Below, one piece after another: positions 8,693 to 17,203 of a stretch of DNA of 64,000 nt. Numbering within the stretch: position 1 is the stretch's first letter; every line of letters starts with the position of its first letter. A program made the position numbers and the translations under genes. Source of the stretch: Haliscomenobacter sp040403615 (GTDB lineage: Bacteria > Bacteroidota > Bacteroidia > Chitinophagales > Saprospiraceae); contig NZ_JBBAKG010000018.1 of assembly GCF_040403615.1 (NCBI RefSeq), forward strand, positions 15,568 through 79,567, read 5' to 3'. The notes under the pieces were generated by a model. The model saw only the letters and a program-made list of their open reading frames with translations. It was not told the origin of the DNA and ran no database searches.

Positions 8693-10069
8693 TTATAGAC
8701 ACAATTGATCAATTAAGGCTTTGATTTCTGCAAAGTTTCGGTCTTGTAGAGGACGAACTTCTGCACCTGTTAGAGCATTTAATAGCCAAATAGCGGTGTC
8801 TTTATCACCAGCCGTCCATTGTGCAAGCGGTTTGGAAACATAATTTGTATTGCACGCTTTGCAATTAGTCTTTTTTGAAATACCGTATTCTCCTGTTTGT
8901 GCGCCAGCAGTGTAACTCAATTTACCAGTAGCAATACTACCTGCCATTTTAATAGTAGTACCTGAGCCGAATGGTCCTTCTATCGTCAAGTTATTAGATG
9001 TACCTGACCAGGTGAATACGCCTGTATTAGTCCCGTTTGTTTGCTTGTAGCTTGCTTTACCACCTGCTTCAAAAGTGAGTGTCATTAAAATTGCCGCCAT
9101 TTTGGTTTCTACAAGATACCATTTAGTGCCAATCAAAGGTACTTCTGGTGCTGCTGCACCGACATTAAAACCAGCTGATGAAAATGCACCACTTGTTGGA
9201 ACAATTTGGCCATCAGGTGTGCGTATTTGCACATAAAGATAATAAGAGCCGTCTTTGAGCTTTGATGAATTAGCCAACCACTCACGTGCAATATTAAAAA
9301 TGTCCTTGCCTGTAACGTTGAAATTTTGGCTTGCCCCTTTATTTACAGCTGGTAAATTACCTGGCATATCGCCAATTTTTACAAAATTAGTTAAAGGTTG
9401 ATTAGTCGTATTTGAAGGAGCCGCATAAAAATCAATAGATACAAAACCCGGTGCTGGGGTTGTATAGTTCGATGAACTAAGATTTTTGATAGAAAAACTA
9501 ACAGGTGCAAATGCTTGATTTGTAGCAGGTGCCCGTACAGCAGTTAGATTTTCAACCTTCAGAACACTTACTCCAGCATTGCCTACTACAAAACCAATTG
9601 GTGCAAAAGCGCCTTTTGCGGGAGCTATCAGACTGTTTGACTGTGACTGGCGTACTTGTACATAAAGGAAGTAAAAGCCGTCTTTGACCTTTGAAGCATT
9701 AGCCGACCACTCACGTGCAATATTAGAAACGTCAGTGCCTGCAACAGTAAAATTTAGATTACCGCCTGGATTTAATGTCCCCACTTTCGCGGGCATATCA
9801 CCTACTTTTATGAAATTGCTCAAATACTGATCAGGTGAATTTGAAGGTGCTACATAAACATCAATAGATACAAAACCATTACCTGGTATGACAATGGGAT
9901 TTGCTGAAGGATTCTGAATCGAAAATGATACGGAAGTCCATTTTTGATTGGTAGCAGGTGCGTATGTCGCAGACAAACCTTTTGTTACCAATCCATCTGA
10001 ATTTTGTGCATTTGAATTAAATGCAAACAATACTGCTGCTAAAAGCGAAAGAAGAAAATACTTTCTCAT
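8693..10069 (-). CDS. Secreted protein with two tandem CARDB-like repeats and a lipocalin-like C-terminal domain
   Basis: 458 aa, signal peptide MRKYFLLSLLAAVLFAFNSNA. Residues about 25-165 and 170-305 are an internal duplication: both carry APATNQ, VSFSI, PGFVSID or NGFVSID, APSN, IKVGDMP or VKIGDMP, NIAREW and KDGSYYLYVQ or KDGFYFLYVQ. Each resembles a CARDB/Ig-like adhesion module. Residues about 310-400 (IGTKWYLVETKM, GGKASYKQTNG, FTWSG, LTIEG) look like a lipocalin-type beta barrel related to the neighbouring 126-aa protein. The last 60 residues carry a CKAC motif. It follows the LytTR-linked promoter gene in the same direction and may be co-transcribed. Confidence 0.7.
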   Translation of the reverse strand: MRKYFLLSLLAAVLFAFNSNAQNSDGLVTKGLSATYAPATNQKWTSVSFSIQNPSANPIVIPGNGFVSIDVYVAPSNSPDQYLSNFIKVGDMPAKVGTLNPGGNLNFTVAGTDVSNIAREWSANASKVKDGFYFLYVQVRQSQSNSLIAPAKGAFAPIGFVVGNAGVSVLKVENLTAVRAPATNQAFAPVSFSIKNLSSSNYTTPAPGFVSIDFYAAPSNTTNQPLTNFVKIGDMPGNLPAVNKGASQNFNVTGKDIFNIAREWLANSSKLKDGSYYLYVQIRTPDGQIVPTSGAFSSAGFNVGAAAPEVPLIGTKWYLVETKMAAILMTLTFEAGGKASYKQTNGTNTGVFTWSGTSNNLTIEGPFGSGTTIKMAGSIATGKLSYTAGAQTGEYGISKKTNCKACNTNYVSKPLAQWTAGDKDTAIWLLNALTGAEVRPLQDRNFAEIKALIDQLCL

Positions 10070-10154
10070 AGGAAAATGATTTTAAAGTGTTTGAAAAATG
10101 AATGATTGATTTAGACTTAACCTATTGACGACAAAATACTTAGAGGCATAAACC

Positions 10155-10535
10155 TCATTGTTTTTTAGTCATCGTTAAGGGTTTTAGTTTTTTTCCACCT
10201 GCGGTGTTGGCATAAAAACCTGTACCCGTACTACCCGTTATTTTGCCGTAAAAAGTTTCGATTTTTTTTACGCCATTGACGAATTGTTCCAAAGTGATTG
10301 ACCAGTTGCCTTTGCCATCTTCCGACCACCTGAAATTCGCCAACTTATTATCGGGCATCAACACATTGCCTTTATTGCCAGTATCGCCAAATATGAAATT
10401 GTAGGGTTTGGCAGATATAGCAGGTACGGTCACGTTCCATGTTGTTCCAGATAAAGACTGGGCTTTTATATTTTGTATGGACAATAGGCACAATAAAATG
10501 CCGAACATCCATATTTTCTTTTTGCCTGTTTTCAT
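10155..10535 (-). CDS. Small secreted lipocalin-like protein
   Basis: 126 aa from ATG at 10535 (MKTGKKKIWMFGILLCLLS signal peptide); the extension to 10577 lies in the predicted transcription start region, so the internal start is preferred. The mature part (SGTTWNVTVPAISAKPYNF, FRWSEDGKGNWSITLEQ, GKITGSTGTGFY) has the GT-x-W ... F ... W ... G layout of small calycin-like barrels and resembles the C-terminal domain of the next gene. A promoter (10582-10612) with LytTR-like repeats directly upstream strongly suggests control by the adjacent regulator. Confidence 0.65.
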   Translation of the reverse strand: MKTGKKKIWMFGILLCLLSIQNIKAQSLSGTTWNVTVPAISAKPYNFIFGDTGNKGNVLMPDNKLANFRWSEDGKGNWSITLEQFVNGVKKIETFYGKITGSTGTGFYANTAGGKKLKPLTMTKKQ

Positions 10536-10581
10536 GAAAAAATTGAAATGAAGAATGTCAATGTTCTCTTGTATCATGATT

Positions 10582-10612
10582 CAAATTTAGAAGAAAAAAA
10601 ACAGGCTGAAAA
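10582..10612 (-). promoter_or_regulatory. Bacteroidota-type promoter (TTTT-N19-TAAATTTG)
   Basis: On the minus strand the -7 box TAAATTTG (10582-10589) matches TAnnTTTG exactly. It is preceded by 19 nt and then TTTT (10609-10612), one mismatch to the -33 TTTG. The start of transcription would be about 40 nt before the ATG at 10535. Confidence 0.7.
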
Positions 10613-10617
10613 TTAAT

Positions 10618-10713
10618 GGGACGGTTGACAGAAGAGGTGGGACGGTTGGTAGAACCAGAGGGACGGTTGGTAAAATAAGGTGAACGGTTGGTAGAATCAG
10701 ATAAGTGGTTGGC
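10618..10713. promoter_or_regulatory. Five LytTR-like half sites in an exact 21-bp tandem array
   Basis: The core ACGGTTGGT recurs at 10621 (ACGGTTGAC), 10642, 10663, 10684 and, degenerate, 10705 (GTGGTTGGC). The period is exactly 21 bp, two helical turns, so all sites face the same side. The known LytTR consensus is [TA][AC][CA]GTTN[AG][TG], direct repeats spaced by about 12 bp (period 21); the sites differ from it only at position 3. The array ends a few bases from the -33 box, where an activator would sit, and lies 20 bp from the 3' end of the LytTR regulator gene. Confidence 0.7.
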
Positions 10714-10733
10714 AGAGATTGACGGGGAGTAAC

Positions 10734-11486
10734 TCAAGAATAAAACGTTAAATGCTTCAGCACATCGTCTTTAAATCCGCGACTAATGGGGATTTCCGAT
10801 GCACCAATTGTTAAGAAATTCGCACCAATTTTATCTATACACCGCTTATTCACGATGAAAGAGCGATGCGTTTGGATGAAATATGCTTCGGGCAGCGTCT
10901 TTTGGAAATCAGTTAGCGTAGAGCGAATGATTTGGCTGCTCCCTGCAAGGTACAATTCGAGATAGTTTTTGTACGCCTGTATATATTGAATGTCTTTAAT
11001 CGTAATTTTTTTGAAAACCAGATTGTCTTTCACAAAAATCGTATCGGTAAGTTGCAAAACCGAATGGCGATCGGGTTGGTGCTCGGATGCACGGTGTTCA
11101 CGTCGTTGTTCATTAAAATTGGTCAGTGCGATTTCAATCGTGGTATAAATATCGGCTTGTGTGAATGGTTTTACCAAATAACCGTAGGGGTGGGTGCCTG
11201 CTGCGGTTTTCACCGTTGCGCTGTCACTGAAGGCTGTCAAAAAAACAAAAGGGATTTTGTATTTTTTCTGAATTTGTTCCGCTACCCATATGCCATTTTT
11301 ATCGCCTTTGATGTTGATGTCGAGCATCGCAAAGTCGGTTTCGCCTTTTTCCAATATTTCTATGGCTTCATCGGCGGACATGGCATCGCCTGATACTTCA
11401 TACCCGCTCTCTTCTAAATAGTCGCGAAGCAAGTCCAAGGTAACAAACTCATCTTCGACAATGAGAATGCGAACATTCTTGTCCAT
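10734..11486 (-). CDS. LytTR-family response regulator
   Basis: 250 aa. The receiver domain (about 5-122) has the acidic pocket E11-D12, phosphoacceptor D56 (FAMLDINI), T84 (FLTAF) and K106 (LVKPF). The LytTR DNA-binding domain (about 150-248) shows DIQYIQAYKNYLELYL, TLTDFQKTLPE, FIQTHRSFIVN and ISRGFKDDVL. The gene starts 35 bp after the histidine kinase stop, so the two form one operon. Phosphorylation by the kinase is expected to drive binding to paired direct repeats; a fitting array lies just past its own stop codon, ahead of the 126-aa secreted protein. Confidence 0.93.
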   Translation of the reverse strand: MDKNVRILIVEDEFVTLDLLRDYLEESGYEVSGDAMSADEAIEILEKGETDFAMLDINIKGDKNGIWVAEQIQKKYKIPFVFLTAFSDSATVKTAAGTHPYGYLVKPFTQADIYTTIEIALTNFNEQRREHRASEHQPDRHSVLQLTDTIFVKDNLVFKKITIKDIQYIQAYKNYLELYLAGSSQIIRSTLTDFQKTLPEAYFIQTHRSFIVNKRCIDKIGANFLTIGASEIPISRGFKDDVLKHLTFYS

Positions 11487-11521
11487 TATATTCTATTTTT
11501 CAATTCAAAAAATGTTGATAA

Positions 11522-13483
11522 TCAAGCAACTTGCTTGATGCAACAAATCGTAAATGTAGTTCCTTCCGTACTTGAGGTAAAATCCAGTTTACCATCCAAT
11601 TGCCGTACCAAACCCCGTACCAAATTTATACCTAAAGACTTTGTCTTATCGATATCAAAATTTTGGGGCAAGCCCACGCCATTGTCTTGTACATCCAAAA
11701 CCATTTCATTGGCCATTTGGCGGAAACGGATTTGGATTTCGCCCTTGGTGCGGTCTTTGAATGCATATTTATAACAATTGGTTATCAATTCATTTAAAAT
11801 CAAACCCAAAGGAATGGCCGTATCAATATCCAACACCGAGTCGTCCACATCTAATTTTAAGGCAATATCTTGAAACTCGCTTTTCTGCGATTTTTCGATG
11901 TTTCTGGTGAGCGTTTCCAGGTAAGATTTTATTTGGATGGTGGTTAAATTATCCGATTGATACAAATTTTCATGCACCAAAGCGATGGAAAACACCCGGT
12001 CTTGCCCTTCTTTCATCAGTTTGCGGGTTGTTTCATCCCAGGTTTGACGGGATTGTTTGTCGAATAAACCCGATATAACTTGTAGATTGTTTTTTATCCG
12101 ATGGTGAATTTCTCTCAACATGTTTTCTTTTTCGCCAAGCGATTGTTCAAGCAATGTTTTTTGTTTGGTAATGGTTTGATTGTCTTTTTTGATGCGGCGG
12201 AAGACCACAAAGGCGATGGCACCAAAAAGCACTAAGGTAATGAGCGCCAAATTGCGAAGGCGTTCTTGCAAACGGTTTTCTGCTTCTGCCGATTGGATTT
12301 GTGAAAGATAACTATCCGCTTTTACCCTGGATTCTATTTGCCAGAGTTTACGTTTATCGTTGCGGCGTTCGAGACTGTCTTGCAGTTCGCCAACCAATTT
12401 CATATAGCGAAATGCATTGGTGTAGTCCTTTTTCGCTTCGTAATAATTGACGTAGTTTTGATATAGCTTTAAAGGTTTGAAGTAATTGGCTTCTGTTGAT
12501 AAAGGAATATACGTTTTGAAAAATTCAACTTTTTTGAGCAAAGGCTCGACTTCATTTAATTTCCCCAATTTCAACTTTATTTTTATTAAAACGTACAAAG
12601 CATCAAAGGCAGCAACTACTTTTTCAGGGTTATTGATGTCCTCTTGGGCTTTATATTTGGCATATCCTCTATCCGCATACTTTTCGCCCTTTTCAAAATT
12701 GCCCATCTCAAACAGATACAGCGCAATATCTAATGAAGACAAGCCTTGCCAAAAAATGTTGTGCCAAAGGCGATCTGCGTCGTATTGATTCAGGTTTAAA
12801 TCATATATTTTCTCTGCGTAAGCGATTGCTTTGGGGTAGTTTTTAGCATCGGCATAAATGGATTGAATCAGATTTAAAATCAAAGTGTGGATATGTGGGC
12901 TGCTATACAACTTTGGCTTATTCAAATTTTCTGCCTCTAATAAACATTCTAAAGCCTTATCATAATCGCCCAAAGCATAAAAATTACCCCCTATTTGTAG
13001 TAAAATTTGGTCAATAGAATAGGGTCTAAAATTGTCAATACCTAAGCGTTTTATTTTTTCAAAACAGTGAATAAAAGCTGAATAGACTTGTTGCTCGCTT
13101 AATTTTTTGCTGCCAAAATCGTCGAAGGCTATGTGGTATTGAGCAACGACTGATTCTATGTCTAAACCTCTTTTTGCAGCAGCATTGCTCATGTTTTCAA
13201 GGATTTTTGGAAACATTTCGTCATTAAAAACTTTAAACTGCTGCGCAAATCGCATATACTGAAAATGCCAAAAGAAGAGCGTTTTATCGTCTTTTTTAGC
13301 TTCAATAACAGGTAAAATAGCCTCATAAGCGGGTTTGTCCATTTTCACAACGTTGCTATCCGCTAAAAAAGCGAAGCGCTGCGCTGTTGTAGTGAGCTTA
13401 CGGAATGCTTCAACACTCTGGGCTTGTTGTGCAGAAATAACCGATGCTGTAAATAGAAAAATGAGCACTGCAAACTGCTTCAT
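11522..13483 (-). CDS. Sensor histidine kinase with TPR sensor region (HisKA_2/HATPase)
   Basis: 653 aa. A signal peptide (MKQFAVLIFLFTASVISAQ) is followed by helical TPR-like repeats across about 140-370, predicted to be periplasmic. A single membrane helix lies at about 411-429 (NLALITLVLFGAIAFVVF), then a coiled linker. The dimerisation and phosphoacceptor box EIHHRIKNNLQVISGLF has the active His near 460/461 and identifies the HisKA_2 type. The ATPase domain follows with an N box (LNELITNCYKYAF) and G boxes (DVQDNGVGLP, SLGINLVRGL). The partner is the LytTR regulator immediately downstream. The signal sensed is unknown. Confidence 0.92.
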   Translation of the reverse strand: MKQFAVLIFLFTASVISAQQAQSVEAFRKLTTTAQRFAFLADSNVVKMDKPAYEAILPVIEAKKDDKTLFFWHFQYMRFAQQFKVFNDEMFPKILENMSNAAAKRGLDIESVVAQYHIAFDDFGSKKLSEQQVYSAFIHCFEKIKRLGIDNFRPYSIDQILLQIGGNFYALGDYDKALECLLEAENLNKPKLYSSPHIHTLILNLIQSIYADAKNYPKAIAYAEKIYDLNLNQYDADRLWHNIFWQGLSSLDIALYLFEMGNFEKGEKYADRGYAKYKAQEDINNPEKVVAAFDALYVLIKIKLKLGKLNEVEPLLKKVEFFKTYIPLSTEANYFKPLKLYQNYVNYYEAKKDYTNAFRYMKLVGELQDSLERRNDKRKLWQIESRVKADSYLSQIQSAEAENRLQERLRNLALITLVLFGAIAFVVFRRIKKDNQTITKQKTLLEQSLGEKENMLREIHHRIKNNLQVISGLFDKQSRQTWDETTRKLMKEGQDRVFSIALVHENLYQSDNLTTIQIKSYLETLTRNIEKSQKSEFQDIALKLDVDDSVLDIDTAIPLGLILNELITNCYKYAFKDRTKGEIQIRFRQMANEMVLDVQDNGVGLPQNFDIDKTKSLGINLVRGLVRQLDGKLDFTSSTEGTTFTICCIKQVA

Positions 13484-13512
13484 GCGATCGGGCTTTGTTT
13501 AAAATAGAATTA

Positions 13513-13566
13513 AAACATGAGTCATCCCGAATTTGGCTTTTCAAAAATTCGGGATGACTCATGTTT
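13513..13566. terminator. Perfect 22-bp hairpin after the DUF3828 copy B gene
   Basis: Arms 13513-13534 and 13545-13566 pair at all 22 positions around a 10-nt loop, with A and T runs at the edges, so it could terminate in either direction. It separates the DUF3828 copy B gene from the kinase gene, both on the minus strand. The core word GTCATCCCGAATTT looks like a dispersed intergenic palindrome. Confidence 0.65.
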
Positions 13567-13776
13567 CTTTTTTTATTCACAACTAATCTTAGCAATAAGC
13601 CATTTTCCGTTTTCTTTGACCNNNNNNNNNNNNNNNNNNNNNNNNNNNNNNNNNNNNNNNNNNNNNNNNNNNNNNNNNNNNNNNNNNNNNNNNNNNNNNN
13701 NNNNNNNNNNNNNNNNNNNNNCTTTTTTTATTCACAACTAATCTTAGCAATAAGCCATTTTCCGTTTTCTTTGACC
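13567..13776. other. Scaffold gap (13622-13721) with duplicated 55-bp flanks
   Basis: Bases 13567-13621 and 13722-13776 are identical. As at 738-947 this is an unmerged 55-base contig overlap, not missing DNA. The right copy contains the last codons and stop of the DUF3828 copy B gene, so merging does not alter that protein and puts the hairpin directly after its stop. Confidence 0.9.
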
Positions 13777-14261
13777 AATTCCAATTTGCTGGCGCCTACG
13801 GTAATCTTTGCTTGATTTGTGCCGAGTAGATCTACTTTAGGCGTGCCTGTTGTATATTCTTTAGGATCCCAATCTTGTCCACAGTATACCCTGTTGTAGT
13901 CATAACCCGATAAAGGGGCTTCATTGCCATTTTCCTTGTCTTTTGCCCAGATCGCTTCGTATTGTTTCAGATATGCCAGGTCATTGTCAATGTAGGCTTG
14001 GCTGAGAAAACCGCTTTTCATCATTTCGGCGTGATAGGCAGCCACTTTTTCCGTGTCTAATTTTGAAAATTCGCCTTTTGAGTCAACATACTCAATGCGC
14101 TCAATGCCCGCCGGAGGATACCATTTGTAAAAATTCTGTACGACATCGGTGATAGCCGCTTTATCGGTCGGCGCACTATTTTTAGGTGCTTCTTTACAAG
14201 CGAAAAGAGATGCCAATGCAAGGCAAAAGCAAATGTTGATGGTTTTTGTAATTTTACTCAT
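13728..14261 (-). CDS. DUF3828-like lipoprotein (copy B)
   Basis: 177 aa from ATG at 14261 (MSKITKTINICFCLALASLF, lipobox ending SLFAC). Upstream codons to 14351 are AT-rich and unlike coding sequence. Shared with copy A are ACKEAPKNSAP, ITDVVQNFYKWY, KSGFLSQAYID, APLSGYDYNRVYC and the tail LELVKENGKWLIAKISCE. Its position immediately upstream of the kinase gene suggests a sensor partner, which is an inference. The stop lies inside the duplicated gap flank. Confidence 0.77.
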   Translation of the reverse strand: MSKITKTINICFCLALASLFACKEAPKNSAPTDKAAITDVVQNFYKWYPPAGIERIEYVDSKGEFSKLDTEKVAAYHAEMMKSGFLSQAYIDNDLAYLKQYEAIWAKDKENGNEAPLSGYDYNRVYCGQDWDPKEYTTGTPKVDLLGTNQAKITVGASKLELVKENGKWLIAKISCE

Positions 14262-14485
14262 GTTGTTGATTTTAGTGTGGTAAAAACTTTTTAAAATTAA
14301 TAAAGTTTTGTGTTTATTAGAATGAAATTTAGCCACTTGATTATCAGTCAAATTCTCCTTGTTTTGTATTTTTTCAGGTCAGTCTTAGTGCTTTTTTGTA
14401 TTTATTGTTAGTGCTAAACGAATATAATCAATTAATTGTTTATCAATAAAATAAATATAACATAAAGTCCCCAAGTCACACCCCT
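14262..14485. other. AT-rich intergenic spacer
   Basis: 224 bp between the DUF3828 copy B start and the end of the BNR-repeat gene. It is rich in A and T and holds two copies of AGCACTAA 23 bp apart on the minus strand. It presumably contains the DUF3828 promoter. No gene is visible. Confidence 0.4.
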
Positions 14486-17104
14486 TCACCGCTCCACCCG
14501 ATAAGGCGACACCCCATTTTCCACCACCAAAGGCCGCTTTAACTCATTTTTTCCATCCGACAGTACCATTTGATACATTCCGGCCTGCAAAAACTCCTCG
14601 TAATGCACAAAGTACGGGTAATCGCTTTCCTGTTGTTTGAACACCAGATCCCAGCGAAATTGGTTAAGGCCTTTTTGCCCGGCAATGGTTTTGTTCCACA
14701 GCGTTTTATTGGCCGCATCGCGTAGTGAAAGGGTCACCGACTTTGCGGTACCCAACCAAAAAGAAATCGGCGTTTTTTCTACCGTCCGGTAATCCGGCTC
14801 TCCGCCTGCCGAATTGTACCAGGGACGCTTGGCAGTTGGGATCTCAAAGAAGTGATCCTGATCTGGCGCCAGCTTTCCGGCTGCCCAGGCCTGAAGGGGG
14901 CGCAAATTCAGCTTGTACAAGCCCCTGCCGTGGGTGGCTACAATCAGATCCATTGATGCCTCATGAATTTCCAGGTCCGCCACAGCGGCGGCGGGTATAT
15001 TTTTGCCCAAAAAAGACCAGCTCTTGCCTCGGTCAAACGACACGTATACGCCCCGCAAAGTGCCTACGTACAAGACATTGGGCAAAGTAGGGTCTTCCAA
15101 AACCACGTTGATTGGCTCATCGGGCAGGCCTACGGCGATGCTTTCCCAGCTTGCGCCGTCATCTTCCGAAACGTACAAATACCCGTGCAGGTCATCGTAA
15201 TTGATGCCCGTCATGGCGAGGTAAACCCGCGACGGAGCAAAACGTGAAGGGCAAATGCTGCGGATGTAGTTGTTGGCCAAGCCCTGCGAATGTTCCTCCC
15301 AGGAAGCGCCATCGCTTTTGCTCGTCCAAAAAGCACCTCTGTCTGTACCCGCGTACAACAATCCTTTGGTCAGTTTTGACTCCACCAAAGCCCCCGTGGA
15401 AAATGACTTTTTCGCCGGGATGGCCGATTTGGCCAGATTCGGACTGATCACTTTCCAGGTATCACCGCGGTCTTTGCTTTTGAAAATGAAATTCCCGCCG
15501 TGGTAAAGCGTTTGGCCCTGGTGCGGCGAAATGAAATAAGGAGTGATGTAGTTGAACGTCAAGGTGTCTTTGCTGCCTTTGGGCAATTCCGGCTGAATAG
15601 AACGCGTCGTATCTGCCCGACGATCCAGACGCACTGCTGCACCGTGTTGCATGCTGTAGTACACAATGGCATCGTCGGTAGGGTCTACCTGGCTCACACA
15701 ACCATCGCCACCATCCCAGGGGTCGATCCAGAGGTATTTCCAGGGATCGGGGAAACGAGGATTGATTTCTTTCGCTGGGCCGTATACCGTGGCATCATCC
15801 TGGGTGCCACCGTAAATGGTCTCACTTTTTTGGTCAATGGTGATGTCGTAAAATTCTCCGGTCGGAATGTTGTTGTAATGCATCCAGGACAGTCCCTTGT
15901 CGTAGCTCAGGTAAAAGCCGCCGTCGTTGCCTACTGCGATGTGTTGCGGGTTTTGGGGGTTGATCCACAGCTCGCTTTGATCCAGGTGCAGGCCTTGCGC
16001 CAGACTGGGATTCATGCGGCTGACCTTGCCGCCAATGAACGTGAAAGTTTTGCCGCCGTCGGTGCTGTGGGCCAGTCGTACCCCCAGACAGAATACTTCT
16101 TCGTCGTTTTTCGGATTGACGTACACATCCGTAAAGTACCAGCCAATGCCGGGAAAAATTTTGAAAGGCCCTGCGTGGGTTTTGCTCCAGGTAATGCCGC
16201 CGTCGGTGGTTTTGTACAGTTCGGCTGCTTCATCGCGGGCGTTGTTCAGGTTGTCAACCAGAGCGTAGGCCTTGGCCGGGTTGGTTTGTGAAACGGCCAA
16301 CCCGATGCGCCCCACTTTTGGGCCAGAGGGCAAGCCTTTGGTGCAAGGAGTCCAGGTTTTGCCACCGTCGGCACTGCGGTGTACGCCGCTGTTTTTGCCC
16401 GTGATGCCAGGGTACACTTCCCACAAGGTTGTGTACATCACCAGGGGATTGGTAGGCGAAATCACGATGTCGTTAGCCCCCGTCATCTCGTCTTTGTAGA
16501 GTACTTTTTGCCAGCTTTTGCCGCCGTTGAGGGTACGAAACAAGCCGCGATTCGGATTTTTAGACCACAAATGCCCCAATACGGCCACCAAAACAATGTT
16601 GGGGTCTTTGGGGTGAATGGCAATTTCGGCGATGGCCCAGGAGTCTTCTAACCCAATGTGCTGCCAGGTTTTACCCGCATCGGCGGAGCAGTACATGCCG
16701 GTGCCAGGCAGGGTAAAGTTGCGCGGCTTTTTGAGGTTTTCTCCAGTGCCGAGATAGATGATGGAAGGATTGGAAGGCGCGAGTTCTACATCGCCGATGC
16801 CAAAGGAAGATTGTTCCTCAAAAATCGGATTCCAGCTGATCCCGTGGTTGACCGTTTTCCACAAACTCCCCGAACCAAAGCCCACGTACATGGTGCCAGG
16901 ATGGGTGGGGTCTACCTGCACCACATCGGCGCGAGCGGAATTGACCATGGGGCCGAGTGGAATCCAGTCTAGAGGATAGCTCGTGCTTGTTTTCATGGCC
17001 TGGTACTGCACAAAAGAAGCCTCCAGCGGAGAAGCGGGCTGTTGGGTAAATCCAGTAAGGAAACAACTTGAAAAAATGATCAACAAGAGAAGAACTCGAC
17101 GCAT
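14486..17104 (-). CDS. Secreted BNR/Asp-box beta-propeller protein (sortilin/VPS10-like glycosidase-type)
   Basis: 872 aa, signal peptide MRRVLLLLIIFSSCFLTGF. Repeated Asp-box turns occur throughout: SADAGKTWQ, SADGGKTWTP, TTDGGITWS, STDGGKTF, SEDDGASW and SFDRGKSW, the pattern of 10-bladed VPS10-like propellers found in many Bacteroidota exoproteins. The C-terminal 130 residues (about 740-872) contain a FRWDLVF segment and a beta-rich fold, and no Por sorting domain is obvious. Members are annotated as glycosyl hydrolases, but activity is rarely shown. It is divergent from the M1 peptidase gene, with only 99 bp between the starts. Confidence 0.82.
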   Translation of the reverse strand: MRRVLLLLIIFSSCFLTGFTQQPASPLEASFVQYQAMKTSTSYPLDWIPLGPMVNSARADVVQVDPTHPGTMYVGFGSGSLWKTVNHGISWNPIFEEQSSFGIGDVELAPSNPSIIYLGTGENLKKPRNFTLPGTGMYCSADAGKTWQHIGLEDSWAIAEIAIHPKDPNIVLVAVLGHLWSKNPNRGLFRTLNGGKSWQKVLYKDEMTGANDIVISPTNPLVMYTTLWEVYPGITGKNSGVHRSADGGKTWTPCTKGLPSGPKVGRIGLAVSQTNPAKAYALVDNLNNARDEAAELYKTTDGGITWSKTHAGPFKIFPGIGWYFTDVYVNPKNDEEVFCLGVRLAHSTDGGKTFTFIGGKVSRMNPSLAQGLHLDQSELWINPQNPQHIAVGNDGGFYLSYDKGLSWMHYNNIPTGEFYDITIDQKSETIYGGTQDDATVYGPAKEINPRFPDPWKYLWIDPWDGGDGCVSQVDPTDDAIVYYSMQHGAAVRLDRRADTTRSIQPELPKGSKDTLTFNYITPYFISPHQGQTLYHGGNFIFKSKDRGDTWKVISPNLAKSAIPAKKSFSTGALVESKLTKGLLYAGTDRGAFWTSKSDGASWEEHSQGLANNYIRSICPSRFAPSRVYLAMTGINYDDLHGYLYVSEDDGASWESIAVGLPDEPINVVLEDPTLPNVLYVGTLRGVYVSFDRGKSWSFLGKNIPAAAVADLEIHEASMDLIVATHGRGLYKLNLRPLQAWAAGKLAPDQDHFFEIPTAKRPWYNSAGGEPDYRTVEKTPISFWLGTAKSVTLSLRDAANKTLWNKTIAGQKGLNQFRWDLVFKQQESDYPYFVHYEEFLQAGMYQMVLSDGKNELKRPLVVENGVSPYRVER

Positions 17105-17203
17105 GGTGTGATTTTCACATGAAAATACAATACTCCTGCGAAACTTCAGGCAAACGGCCTTATATTTGATTACGCTGGATCTTCAAGCCTTTAACCTATA
17201 CCA

